From Telluribacter roseus (GTDB lineage Bacteria > Bacteroidota > Bacteroidia > Cytophagales > Spirosomataceae): a stretch of 64,000 nt of DNA. The translations under genes and the position numbers were made by a program. The stretch is taken from contig NZ_JAFEUV020000019.1 of NCBI RefSeq assembly GCF_017355915.2, forward strand, positions 28,633 to 92,632, given 5' to 3'. The notes under the pieces are model-generated. The model was not told the DNA's origin and searched no databases. It saw only the letters and a list, made by a program, of their open reading frames with translations. Below are positions 24,777 to 33,211 of the stretch, piece after piece; position 1 is the first letter of the stretch; each line of letters starts with the position of its first letter.

Positions 24777-26432
24777 TCAGCGGCCAAATTTTCGGCGGCG
24801 CCAATAGTACCGGATCGCCCCGAAAATACCCACCAAGCCCACCGGCAGCATCAGGTTAAGCAGTTGCCAGCCAGTACGTTGCTCCTGTACCCGTACTTTG
24901 TCCAGCGGCCTGATGCTGATCTGTTTGGTACGGGCGGTAATAAGGCCCTGCGCGTCGGTCATGTAGTCGATGGCGTGCAGGATAAAATCCTTGTTGCCGT
25001 AGATGTTTTGTGACACCCGGTCGTAGCCAAGAGGCAGGGGAGCGTTGCGGCGGTAGTCGAAGTCATTGATTACTACATCCCCGTCGGAGCAGACTAATAC
25101 CCGACCCGCTTCACCCTGCGCCTTGAAGGTAGCTGATCGTGGGTCAGAGGGCAGGATCCGGTTCTGGAACAAGGAAGAAAACTGGCCTTCCAGTAGTATA
25201 GCCGCTAGTTTTACTCCGGAATTGTATTCATTAGGCGCTGGTTGCTGACGAGCTTCGTTATAAGCCACCAGGGCCGGAGCGTTCAGCATCTTGGTATAAG
25301 GGGACGTCATAAGCAACGGACTCTTCCTGAGTCCAGCTGCACCTCCGACAGTATCAATGGAGCTCAGGAACCGGGTAAGAACAATGTCGGTATTGCGTGT
25401 AATAGGGTGGTTGCCGAAGTTGTTGAGCAGCGGGAAAAAGCGCCAGGGCAGGGGCTGTATCTGCGGAGCATCGCCCATGTTACCTACGTTGAGCGGGATC
25501 AGGGCTGCATTCAGGTCTTTGATCAGATTGGTATTGACCCGTACGCCCCACCGGAAGAAAAGGTCACTCAGGTTGAGGTCCAGTGGCTGGGCAAAGGTAC
25601 CTTCCATACTGACGCTATCTACCCGGGCCCCATCCACGAAGAACAAGGCATTACCGCCATTGACCACGTACTGATCCAGCTTGTACTTCTCGTCGTCGGT
25701 AAAGGGCTGGTCGGGCTTAAGTACCAGCAGGGCGTCCAGTCCCTCATAGGAGTTAGGATTATTCACATCCAGAAATACATCGTAGCTCTGCTGCAGCGTA
25801 GCGATCAGGTCGGATAGGCGTGCCGGAGAGATAGTAGTATGACTTACCAGCAGGCCTACCCGCTTTCGCTCCTGCGGTGCCAGCAGGCGAATGGCCGAAG
25901 CCAGTTCAAACTCTACTCCCTCGAATGATTGGTTGAGTTGTTCTTCGGAGCTGCTGCTGCGGTTGCCTTTCAGGAGTTGCACGGGTACCCCCAAGGTATC
26001 CGCCTGTACAATAGCACCCGGGAAGATAAGCTTTTCAGTACGTTTGCCGTCCTCATTGGCGAAGAGGTTGGTAGGGGTAAGGCCACGGTCTACCAACTGC
26101 TGGTATTGCCGTCGGCGCTGATCTTCGGAAGTAGCTGCCGAGGGGTCTATGAACTGGAAGGTAAGGCGACCGTTGGCGTAGGCTTCAAATTCTTCCAGCG
26201 TTTCGCGGGTAGCGCTTTCCAGTCGTTCAAATCCGGGGGGGAAATCGCCGGATAAGTACACGGCTACGTGTACATCGCGGTCGAGATTCTGCAGAAGCTG
26301 CTTGGTGGCTTCTGAAATAGTATAGCGTTTGTCTTCGGTAAGGTCCCAGCGAACATAGAGATAAGAAGCCAGCCAGTTGAGGCCAATAATCGCTGCTAAC
26401 AGTATGATAAAGCGAAGGAGTGATTTTTTCAT
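24777..26432 (-). CDS. gldG: Gliding-motility ABC transporter auxiliary protein GldG
   Basis: A 551-residue protein. I use ATG 26432 (MKKSLLRFIILL); the longer frame from 26468 would start upstream of the TATTTTTG promoter box. It has an N-terminal membrane helix, then RWDLTEDKRYTISEATKQLL, a large periplasmic region with the DUF4350-like segment (VGLLVSHTTISPARLSDLIA), and a C-terminal helix (LMLPVGLVGIFGAI). GldG works with GldA and GldF in gliding and in secretion-linked functions. The permease gene gldF, often just upstream, is absent here. Confidence 0.92.
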   Translation of the reverse strand: MKKSLLRFIILLAAIIGLNWLASYLYVRWDLTEDKRYTISEATKQLLQNLDRDVHVAVYLSGDFPPGFERLESATRETLEEFEAYANGRLTFQFIDPSAATSEDQRRRQYQQLVDRGLTPTNLFANEDGKRTEKLIFPGAIVQADTLGVPVQLLKGNRSSSSEEQLNQSFEGVEFELASAIRLLAPQERKRVGLLVSHTTISPARLSDLIATLQQSYDVFLDVNNPNSYEGLDALLVLKPDQPFTDDEKYKLDQYVVNGGNALFFVDGARVDSVSMEGTFAQPLDLNLSDLFFRWGVRVNTNLIKDLNAALIPLNVGNMGDAPQIQPLPWRFFPLLNNFGNHPITRNTDIVLTRFLSSIDTVGGAAGLRKSPLLMTSPYTKMLNAPALVAYNEARQQPAPNEYNSGVKLAAILLEGQFSSLFQNRILPSDPRSATFKAQGEAGRVLVCSDGDVVINDFDYRRNAPLPLGYDRVSQNIYGNKDFILHAIDYMTDAQGLITARTKQISIRPLDKVRVQEQRTGWQLLNLMLPVGLVGIFGAIRYYWRRRKFGR

Positions 26433-26457
26433 GTAGCTATAACGCCCGTTGGTCAGG

Positions 26458-26465
26458 CAAAAATA
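26458..26465 (-). promoter_or_regulatory. -7 box (TATTTTTG) for gldG
   Basis: Exact TAnnTTTG match on the minus strand, 26 nt before ATG 26432 and immediately after the phyH terminator. It indicates gldG is a separate transcription unit. Confidence 0.55.
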
Positions 26466-26466
26466 C

Positions 26467-26495
26467 AAAAAAGAGAGGCTTAAAAGCCTCTCTTT
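26467..26495 (-). terminator. Terminator of the PhyH gene
   Basis: Perfect 12-bp stem (AAAGAGAGGCTT / AAGCCTCTCTTT around AA), followed on the minus strand by a T-run (TTTTTTGT). Confidence 0.85.
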
Positions 26496-26519
26496 CTATT
26501 TTGGCGTATAGGTACGTGG

Positions 26520-27530
26520 CTACTTTAGTGAATCCTCGGCCTGAGGAAGGGCCGGATTGTTATAGATGTACATGCCGTTGTACTCCTGCTTCACGGGTAC
26601 TGCGTGGATGTTGCTCCGGTGGAAAGGCAGGGCTTGCTCGGTGGAGTAGTGACACACAAATGATTTGCGGGTCTGCTCCGGGTTCAGGATGGGACCTCCA
26701 CCATGAGCCAGCGCCGAGTGCCAGATAAGTACATCACCCTTCTTGATCAGGAGTGTCTCTTTCGGAAGATTATGCTCTTCGCAGGTCCTGTTGAGGTAGT
26801 CAGCAAATTCCAGCGGAGTGCGGGGTGAGTTAGGCTTCCACAGGATACCGGTACCGAAGTTGAACTTAGGGATGCGGTGGGAGCCGATGTAGTAAAACAG
26901 AGGTCCGGAGTCAATCTTGATGTCTTCCAGCGCGATCCAGGCGGCCGCGAGGTGGCTGGGGATCTTAGCGGTTACCCAGGGGAAGTCCTGGTGGGTAGGC
27001 TGCTGGCTTCCGTACAGGAATACCAGGCTCTGCATCACTACCACCTGCTGGTTAAATATAGCTTCCAGGAAAGCAACAATGGAAGGATGAGCCATAAGCT
27101 TCTTGCCAGCCACCGACGAGTTATGGAAGTCATTAAACTTCACAAACTTGCCGCGCAACGCCTCCTTAGGGAATTCGCTGATGTTACGCTCCTGATTAGG
27201 CTTAAACTCATCCCGGTCAATCCGGACATTAAGGAAGTGGCGTTCGGGATGGTCCAGGATCTCTTCAACATCCTGCCAGAACCGGTCGACCATCTCGTGC
27301 GGTATGATTTGCTCCAGTACTACATACCCTTTGTCGTGCCAGTGGCTGAGCTTATCGGCCATGTCGTAAGGTACTTTGAAGCGGGGCGGGTTCTTAGCCA
27401 GGAAGTCGGCAATGGGAGGATTGGGGCGGTCGATCCAGGGAAGCGTAGAGGGATCAAATTCGGTCAAAGGAAAGAATTTGTCCTTGGCAACGTCAACCTT
27501 ATGCTTGATGCGTTGGATAATAGTACTCAT
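26520..27530 (-). CDS. Phytanoyl-CoA dioxygenase (PhyH) family oxygenase
   Basis: A 336-residue Fe(II)/2-oxoglutarate-dependent oxygenase. The facial triad is visible as H-x-D in PTHQDFPW (about residue 193) and the distal His in HSALAHGGGPI; an Arg shortly after (EQTRKSFVCHYS) would bind 2-oxoglutarate. Family members hydroxylate lipids or small molecules; the substrate here is unknown. No signal peptide. Monocistronic: a terminator follows it and a 110-nt gap with an imperfect inverted repeat separates it from rnr. It sits where gldF might be expected upstream of gldG. Confidence 0.85.
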   Translation of the reverse strand: MSTIIQRIKHKVDVAKDKFFPLTEFDPSTLPWIDRPNPPIADFLAKNPPRFKVPYDMADKLSHWHDKGYVVLEQIIPHEMVDRFWQDVEEILDHPERHFLNVRIDRDEFKPNQERNISEFPKEALRGKFVKFNDFHNSSVAGKKLMAHPSIVAFLEAIFNQQVVVMQSLVFLYGSQQPTHQDFPWVTAKIPSHLAAAWIALEDIKIDSGPLFYYIGSHRIPKFNFGTGILWKPNSPRTPLEFADYLNRTCEEHNLPKETLLIKKGDVLIWHSALAHGGGPILNPEQTRKSFVCHYSTEQALPFHRSNIHAVPVKQEYNGMYIYNNPALPQAEDSLK

Positions 27531-27544
27531 AGCAATGATGTGTT

Positions 27545-27592
27545 AGTGGCTGTAGCGGTGTATTCTTTACAAAATACGCCACTACAGCCACT
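27545..27592. repeat. Imperfect 20-bp inverted repeat upstream of phyH
   Basis: AGTGGCTGTAGCGGTGTATT pairs with AATACGCCACTACAGCCACT (18 of 20 positions) around an 8-nt loop. It lies in the rnr-phyH gap. No T-run on either side, so it could be an rnr 3' structure or a phyH leader element. Confidence 0.55.
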
Positions 27593-27640
27593 TTACTACA
27601 TATGCTATATTAATTTTATCTAACGGTCAATACCGGCTGA

Positions 27641-30013
27641 TTATCTGCTCTTTCGGGTACGTTTGCCGTGGGAACCACCTCTGTCAACTTTTGAAGAGGA
27701 GGAGGTGCCTCTAGACGTGGAGGAGCCTCTTCCGCCTCTGCCTCCTGAGCGGGAGCCAGACTTGGCGGCCTCAACGCGGCGGCTGCGCCTGGTGGCGTTA
27801 GGGTCACCCTCCAGCAGCAGGTCCATACTGCGACGAGCCAGGTTCACCTCCTTCACCCGTACTTTTACCGCATCACCAAAGGTGTAGATCTTCTTGGTCT
27901 TCTGCCCGATCAGGCGGTAGTTGTCTTTATCCAGTTCGTAGTAGTCATCATCCAGATCAGTCATGCGTACAAGACCTTCGGAGGCGGTTTCAGTAATCTC
28001 AACGAACATACCGAAGTCTGTAACGCCGGTAATAATACCGTCAAAGACGCGACCCTCTTCCATACTACCCATGTACTCGATCTGCTTGTACTTGATTGAG
28101 GCACGCTCAGCCTCGGCGGCCAGGCGTTCCCGCTCCGACGAATGCTTACTGGCCGACTCATAAAATTCTTTATCAACCGATGTGCCGCCATCAAGGTAGT
28201 GCTGCAGCAGACGGTGGGCCATTACGTCGGGGTAGCGGCGTATAGGCGAGGTAAAGTGGGAGTACCGGCGGAAGGCCAGACCAAAGTGTCCCAGGTCTTC
28301 GGTGCTGTACCGGGCTTTGGCCATGGTACGTACCGCTAGCTGCTCGATCAGGTTCTGCTCTGGTTTCCCCTCCACCTCTTCCAGCATGTTGTTCATGGAG
28401 CTGGCAATCTTTTTCTCGTCTTCTACCTCTATCGAGTATCCCAGCTTAGCTACGAAAGTAGAGAAGGTCTTAAGCTTTTCGGGGTCCGGTGACTCGTGTA
28501 CCCGGTACACCATAGTATTTTTGTCCTTACCCTTCGACATAGAGTATACGTACTCCGCCACCCGCTTGTTGGCCAGCAGCATAAACTCTTCAATGAGCTT
28601 ATGAGTATCCTTACGCTCCTTCTGATAAATACCCAGTGGCTTACCGTTCTCGTCCAGCTTGAAACGTACTTCTACGGTCTCGAAGTTAATAGCGCCCCTC
28701 CGGAAGCGCTCGCGACGGAGCTGCTTGGCTATCTGGTTGAGAAGCGTCAGCTCTTCGGGAAAATCACCGGCGCCGGTATCCAGTACTTCCTGTGCTTCCT
28801 CGTAAGAAAAGCGACGGTCGGAGTGGATAATGGTACGTCCAAACCACTCGTTCAGAATCTTCCCCTTGGGGGTTAGTTCAAACACCGCCGAAAACGCCAG
28901 ACGATCCTCATGAGGACGTAGTGAACACAGGTTGTTCGATAGCTTCTCGGGTAGCATAGGTACCGTCCGGTCTACCAGGTATACCGAAGTAGCCCGTCGG
29001 TAAGCTTCGTTTTCCAGCTCCGTATTGGGCTGTATGTAATGCGACACATCGGCAATATGAACGCCTATCTCCACATTACCTTCATCCAGAAAACGGACCG
29101 ATAGCGCATCGTCAAAATCCTTGGCATCGACCGGGTCAATGGTGAAGGTAGTGATGGGGCGGAAGTCGCGTCGCCTGGCGGCTTCGTCTTCGGGAATGGC
29201 GTCGGGGATAGCCTGAGCCTCCTTTTCGACATCTTCCGGGAAGCGGTAAGGCAGACCAAACTCGGCCAGGATGGCGTGCATCTCGGCGTTGTTGTTACCG
29301 GCTTGTCCCAGTACTTCTATGATTTGTCCTTCGGCCTGCCGGGTACGGGTAGGCCACTGGATGATCTTTACAATCACTTTGTCGCGCTCCTGAGCCTTGC
29401 CGAGCTGGTCCAGTGTCACATGGATAGGTGCGTACAGCTTGCGGTTGTCGGGCTGTACCAGGGCGTACTTAGGCCAAATCTCAACCGTACCTACTACTTC
29501 AGGTCGGCCGCGCTCGAGTATATCCGTCACCCGGCCTTCCAGCTTCTGGCCGCGTGCGCGTCCGTCACTGAATACCTGTACCCGTACAGTATCGCCATCC
29601 ACGGCTCCCCGCAGATCGTCGGTATCAACGTAGATGTCATTCTCCTGGCCTTCCACCACCACAAAGGCAAAATTCTTATTCACGTGGTCCACCCGTCCTA
29701 CCACGCCCGTCTGCGCAGTAGTGGGAGCTATGGAGTAGGTGCCGTCCGACTGGCGAAGCAGGCGCCCCGACTCGTGCAGCTCGTGGATGATCTCGTTGAA
29801 AAGGTGGCGGAGCTTTTTGTCTTCCACCCCGAAGTGATCGTGTATATCGGCCTGGCGGAAGTGTTGTTCATTATTGATCTCAAAGAAAGCGGCAATATCG
29901 GCTTTCAGCTCATCAATGAACGATAGTATATTGTTTTGCCGGCCACCGGATCTCTTTTCACGGCCGCCGGACTTCTTTTCTTTAAATTCTCTTTTAGGTC
30001 TTTTATCCTTCAT
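27641..30013 (-). CDS. rnr: Ribonuclease R
   Basis: A 790-residue 3'-5' exoribonuclease. An N-terminal winged-helix segment and cold-shock domains precede the RNB catalytic domain (TIDPVDAKDFDDALSV, with the metal-binding Asp cluster, and HIADVSHYI). An S1 domain (DGIITGVTDFGMFVEI, about residues 690-760) follows, then a basic Gly/Ser/Arg-rich tail (RGGRGSSTSRGTSSSS). It degrades structured RNA, including rRNA and mRNA decay intermediates. Full length for the family. The low-complexity tail probably binds RNA or ribosomes. Confidence 0.96.
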   Translation of the reverse strand: MKDKRPKREFKEKKSGGREKRSGGRQNNILSFIDELKADIAAFFEINNEQHFRQADIHDHFGVEDKKLRHLFNEIIHELHESGRLLRQSDGTYSIAPTTAQTGVVGRVDHVNKNFAFVVVEGQENDIYVDTDDLRGAVDGDTVRVQVFSDGRARGQKLEGRVTDILERGRPEVVGTVEIWPKYALVQPDNRKLYAPIHVTLDQLGKAQERDKVIVKIIQWPTRTRQAEGQIIEVLGQAGNNNAEMHAILAEFGLPYRFPEDVEKEAQAIPDAIPEDEAARRRDFRPITTFTIDPVDAKDFDDALSVRFLDEGNVEIGVHIADVSHYIQPNTELENEAYRRATSVYLVDRTVPMLPEKLSNNLCSLRPHEDRLAFSAVFELTPKGKILNEWFGRTIIHSDRRFSYEEAQEVLDTGAGDFPEELTLLNQIAKQLRRERFRRGAINFETVEVRFKLDENGKPLGIYQKERKDTHKLIEEFMLLANKRVAEYVYSMSKGKDKNTMVYRVHESPDPEKLKTFSTFVAKLGYSIEVEDEKKIASSMNNMLEEVEGKPEQNLIEQLAVRTMAKARYSTEDLGHFGLAFRRYSHFTSPIRRYPDVMAHRLLQHYLDGGTSVDKEFYESASKHSSERERLAAEAERASIKYKQIEYMGSMEEGRVFDGIITGVTDFGMFVEITETASEGLVRMTDLDDDYYELDKDNYRLIGQKTKKIYTFGDAVKVRVKEVNLARRSMDLLLEGDPNATRRSRRVEAAKSGSRSGGRGGRGSSTSRGTSSSSKVDRGGSHGKRTRKSR

Positions 30014-30129
30014 TGCTAATACAGATTATGTAGTATATATAGAGCCGCAGAAATCCATGAACAAAGAGGGGGTACTCCTCAGGATTCTGGTCCGAGGGTG
30101 TATAGTTTCAGTACAACTTACTATACTCT

Positions 30130-30885
30130 CTATATGTTTTCCAACCGGACCTGCTGCGGCCGGTCCAGGTTTTGTTCGGGTATGGTAGGCAGATAATTCA
30201 TCCGCAGATACAACTGAGCCAGTACTACTACGTCTTCGCAGCAGTAGCGGCAGATCTTCGGAATGTCTTTTTCTTCGTAGAAGACGCGGGTCACTTGATT
30301 GCCGCTCATTTCGTCCTTGCTACTGGCCACCCCAAATACCGCAGCCAGCAGGTCCAGAGAGGTAGCTCCTTTAAAATCACCAAACTTCCAGAGCTCCATA
30401 GTATCCTGGTGCAGGATCTCCCAGGGCTTCTTACCGGATAGCTGCAGGGCACGAGGTAGCTCTATACCGTGGATGAGCATACGACGGCAGATATACGGAA
30501 AGTCAAACTCCTTGCCGTTGTGGGCGCACAGGATCAGCTGGTCGGGTGGGTACTTTTCTACCAGTGCCTTGAACTCGCGGAGAAGGGTAGCTTCGTCGTC
30601 GTGTGCGAAAGTCCGTACCCGAAAGCAGACTTCGTCCTGTTCGTTCCAGTAGAAGGCTCCAAATCCGATGCAGACGATCCGGCCAAACTCGGCAAAGATA
30701 CCCGCCTGGTCATAGAAGATCTCGGCGTCGGTCTGGGGATAATCTTCTTTGCGTAGCCGGTGGGCCTTCTTACTCCATAGCTGCTGCATACGATCGCTCA
30801 GGTGGTCATAGGCAGGTACGGAGGCTACGGTTTCGATATCAAGGAGTAGTAGATTTTTGGCGCGGCGACGAAATTCAGAGTTCAT
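30130..30885 (-). CDS. DEDDy 3'-5' exonuclease (PolB-like exonuclease domain)
   Basis: A 251-residue stand-alone exonuclease of the PolB-exo2 type. Exo I is LLLDIETVAS (Asp, Glu), Exo II is CAHNGKEFDFPYI (Asp), and Exo III is CRYCCEDVVVLAQLYLRM (Tyr-x3-Asp), so the DEDDy set is complete. It probably trims DNA or RNA ends; the substrate is unknown. Co-directional with rnr, 116 nt upstream of it. A hairpin (30931-30966) separates it from the gene before. Confidence 0.82.
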   Translation of the reverse strand: MNSEFRRRAKNLLLLDIETVASVPAYDHLSDRMQQLWSKKAHRLRKEDYPQTDAEIFYDQAGIFAEFGRIVCIGFGAFYWNEQDEVCFRVRTFAHDDEATLLREFKALVEKYPPDQLILCAHNGKEFDFPYICRRMLIHGIELPRALQLSGKKPWEILHQDTMELWKFGDFKGATSLDLLAAVFGVASSKDEMSGNQVTRVFYEEKDIPKICRYCCEDVVVLAQLYLRMNYLPTIPEQNLDRPQQVRLENI

Positions 30886-30930
30886 ACAGGAAGAGTGGCA
30901 AAAGCATAATCCGCCGGAGCGGCAACTGAG

Positions 30931-30966
30931 TTTTGGGTAAGAGCCTGAGTGGGCCCTTACCCAAAA
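30931..30966 (-). terminator. Hairpin terminator downstream of the lipB unit
   Basis: TTTTGGGTAAGAGCC pairs with GGCCCTTACCCAAAA with one mismatch. It begins 9 nt after the stop of the 137-residue gene; the A/U-rich outer ends may stand in for a T-tract. Confidence 0.65.
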
Positions 30967-30975
30967 TGGACAGCA

Positions 30976-31389
30976 CTACTCGTGAAGTACACCTTCCAGC
31001 CCCAGCGGAGCTATCTCAATGATGTTATCTTCAACGATGCTGTCCGGCACGAAGATAAACTTTTTATCGTAAATCTGGCTCCCGATAAAGTAGCTCACCC
31101 AGTATTCATTGTTCAGGTGAAATACATCCGGCATGATCGGCTCTACAACTACGTGGTCATTGGGTTGTATCTCGGCAAAGAAATGACGCAGGGTAGAGGT
31201 ACGCTGCTCGGAATCGGTACCCGACTCAGTATTGCTATATCCTTTGGAGGTGACAAATACATTGTTGATTACAACCTCATTGCGGTTCAATAATACGACG
31301 TGCCACTCCGGTTGATTCAGTTCATTTATATTTCGTACGATGGCAACCTGTATGCCTTCAACGGGTAAGAATTCAATGTCTTTTTTCAT
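30976..31389 (-). CDS. Conserved Bacteroidota protein of unknown function, after lipB
   Basis: A 137-residue cytoplasmic protein with no recognised catalytic motif. Visible features: VEGIQVAIVRNINELNQPEW, VVLLNRNEVVINNVFVTSKG, an acidic Ser/Thr-rich loop, and DKKFIFVPDSIVEDNI near the end. Its start overlaps the lipB stop by 4 nt (ATGA), so it is translationally coupled. Coupling hints at a role near lipoylation, but nothing in the protein proves it. Confidence 0.75.
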   Translation of the reverse strand: MKKDIEFLPVEGIQVAIVRNINELNQPEWHVVLLNRNEVVINNVFVTSKGYSNTESGTDSEQRTSTLRHFFAEIQPNDHVVVEPIMPDVFHLNNEYWVSYFIGSQIYDKKFIFVPDSIVEDNIIEIAPLGLEGVLHE

Positions 31390-32129
31390 GTATCTATACG
31401 TTGTGTTGATGTTTCTACCAGATCCATTTCAAACAGAACGGCCAGGTGGTTCTTTAATGTATGGGCTACTTCTTCCATGACTACCGCATGTCCCAGCTCT
31501 GATTCGATGGACGTTACGGCTTTATCCTGAATCCCGCAGGGTACTATATGCCCGAAGTACGACAGGTCGGTATTGACGTTCAGAGCGAAGCCGTGCATGG
31601 TAACCCACCGGCTTGATTTTACACCCATCGCACAGATCTTGCGCGGGTTGCGCTGCTCCACGTAGTCGAGCCATACGCCCGTCAGGCCTTCAATCCGTCC
31701 GGCATCCAGTCCGTAGTCCGCCAGTGTCAGGATGATACCTTCTTCCAGCATCCGCATGTAGCGGTGAATATCCGTAAAGAAGTTATCGAGGTCCAGGATC
31801 GGGTAGCCTACCAGTTGACCGGGACCGTGGTAGGTAATATCACCACCCCGGTTGATCTTATAGTACCGCGCCTGTTTATGGTCCAGCTCCTCGGTATCCA
31901 GTAGCAGGTGCTCCGGCTTACCGCTCTTGCCAAGCGTGTACACGTGAGGGTGCTGGCAAAAGAGCAGGTAGTTGGGAGTCAGCACCTGTGCTTCGGGCTC
32001 TGCATTGCGATTTTGGATCTTGGTGGCGATGATGTCAGCGAACAGCTGTTCCTGGTAGTCCCAGGCCTGCTGGTAGTCGATCAGTCCCAGATCACGAAAC
32101 TCAACGTGCTTATTAATGCGGGTATTCAT
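31386..32129 (-). CDS. lipB: Lipoyl(octanoyl) transferase LipB
   Basis: A 247-residue enzyme that moves an octanoyl group from acyl carrier protein to lipoyl domains, the first step of lipoic acid synthesis. The signature NRGGDITYHGPGQLVGYPIL is intact. The catalytic Lys/Cys pair is in KICAMGVKSSRWVTMHG (Lys) and HIVPCGI (Cys). Full length. First gene of a two-gene unit with the 137-residue protein. LipA is not in the window. Confidence 0.96.
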   Translation of the reverse strand: MNTRINKHVEFRDLGLIDYQQAWDYQEQLFADIIATKIQNRNAEPEAQVLTPNYLLFCQHPHVYTLGKSGKPEHLLLDTEELDHKQARYYKINRGGDITYHGPGQLVGYPILDLDNFFTDIHRYMRMLEEGIILTLADYGLDAGRIEGLTGVWLDYVEQRNPRKICAMGVKSSRWVTMHGFALNVNTDLSYFGHIVPCGIQDKAVTSIESELGHAVVMEEVAHTLKNHLAVLFEMDLVETSTQRIDT

Positions 32130-32225
32130 TTAGCTGTATGAAGTAGTTTCCAACAGGTCAGTCGGCTACGAAAGTACTTTCATTAGCAGAAGACCTATGT
32201 AAATTAACGTTAAATTAGGCTAAAA

Positions 32226-32591
32226 ATGTTCGGGATGGCACAACATAATGATACCGGCAACTGGGGGGAAAAGAAAGCGGTAGAGTACCTGCAGGGCAAA
32301 GGCTACGAAATAGTAGTCAAAAACTACCGTCACCGCCACGCCGAGATAGACCTGATCGCCAGGAAAGGAAAGCTACTGATATTCGTAGAGGTAAAGACCC
32401 GCACCGGTACGGGCTACGGCCTGCCGGAGGAGTTTGTGAATTACAGCAAGGCCAAGCTGGTCATGAAGGCGGCCGAAGGATATATCTTCGATACTGACTG
32501 GCACTTCGATGTCCGGTTTGATATTATTTCCATCATCCTATTTCCGGATGGAGGCATCAATATCCGACACATTGAAGATGCTTTTTGTTAG
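32226..32591 (+). CDS. yraN: YraN family (UPF0102) endonuclease-like protein
   Basis: A 121-residue protein with the UPF0102 restriction-endonuclease-like fold: GEKKAVEYLQGKGYEIVVKN, AEIDLIARKG and IFVEVKTRTGTGYG, giving the E-x-D-x-E-x-K nuclease-type residues. Activity is unproven for the family. The start could also be the Met at 32235 (MAQHNDTGNW), which fits homologues better; I keep the longer frame only because nothing in the upstream DNA excludes it. It is divergent from lipB (96-nt gap). Confidence 0.9.
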   Translation: MFGMAQHNDTGNWGEKKAVEYLQGKGYEIVVKNYRHRHAEIDLIARKGKLLIFVEVKTRTGTGYGLPEEFVNYSKAKLVMKAAEGYIFDTDWHFDVRFDIISIILFPDGGINIRHIEDAFC

Positions 32592-32602
32592 CTGCTATGG
32601 TA

Positions 32603-32630
32603 AGCAGTGCCACCTACAGGTGGCACTGCT
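32603..32630. terminator. Hairpin between yraN and the sulfoxide reductase gene
   Basis: Perfect 13-bp stem (AGCAGTGCCACCT / AGGTGGCACTGCT) with a very short loop, followed by a CTCTTTT tract. It lies between convergent genes. Confidence 0.75.
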
Positions 32631-32667
32631 CAGTCTCTTTTATGAGTAGCGGTGGCACCAAGGGCCA

Positions 32668-33153
32668 CTACAGCTTCCGCTCAAGTAGCCTCATGATGCG
32701 CTCCAGGCCTTCGGCATCGGCCTCACTGAAGTCATCGAGCTGGTCGCTATCCACATCCAGTACCATGGCTACGGTACCGTTGCGGTGGAAAACCGGTACT
32801 ACGATCTCGGAGCGGGATGCGGAGCTACAGGCTATATGGCCGGGGAAAGCCTCTACATCGGGTACAATGATGGTTTCACGGCGGGTGTAGCAGGCTCCGC
32901 AGACGCCCTTATGGAAAGGGATGCGGGTACAGGCAATGGGTCCCTGGAAGGGTCCGAGTACCAGCTGTCCTTCTTTAGTGATATAAAAACCTACCCAGAA
33001 GAATCCGAATGCTTCTTTCAGCGCGGCGGCTACGTTAGCCAGGTTAGCCGTCAAGTCGCTCTCGTCTTCAATCAGCGCAGCTATCTGTGGGTATAAAGCC
33101 TCATAGATAGCGGCACGATCGGTGGTGGTAGGTATGGTAAGTGTTTCTGCCAT
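32668..33153 (-). CDS. msrC: Free methionine-(R)-sulfoxide reductase (GAF domain)
   Basis: A 161-residue GAF-fold enzyme of the fRMsr type, which reduces free Met-R-sulfoxide. The characteristic cysteines are in HKGVCGACYTR and FPGHIACSSASRSEIVVPVF, and the VFHRNGTVAMVLDVDSD block completes the ligand pocket. An extra Cys lies in GACY, three residues after the family Cys. Cytoplasmic antioxidant repair. Monocistronic. Confidence 0.92.
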   Translation of the reverse strand: MAETLTIPTTTDRAAIYEALYPQIAALIEDESDLTANLANVAAALKEAFGFFWVGFYITKEGQLVLGPFQGPIACTRIPFHKGVCGACYTRRETIIVPDVEAFPGHIACSSASRSEIVVPVFHRNGTVAMVLDVDSDQLDDFSEADAEGLERIMRLLERKL

Positions 33154-33211
33154 GGGTAATGGGTACTTTATCTGCTATCAAAATACCAGAACGTAGATTA
33201 AATCAGAAAAG

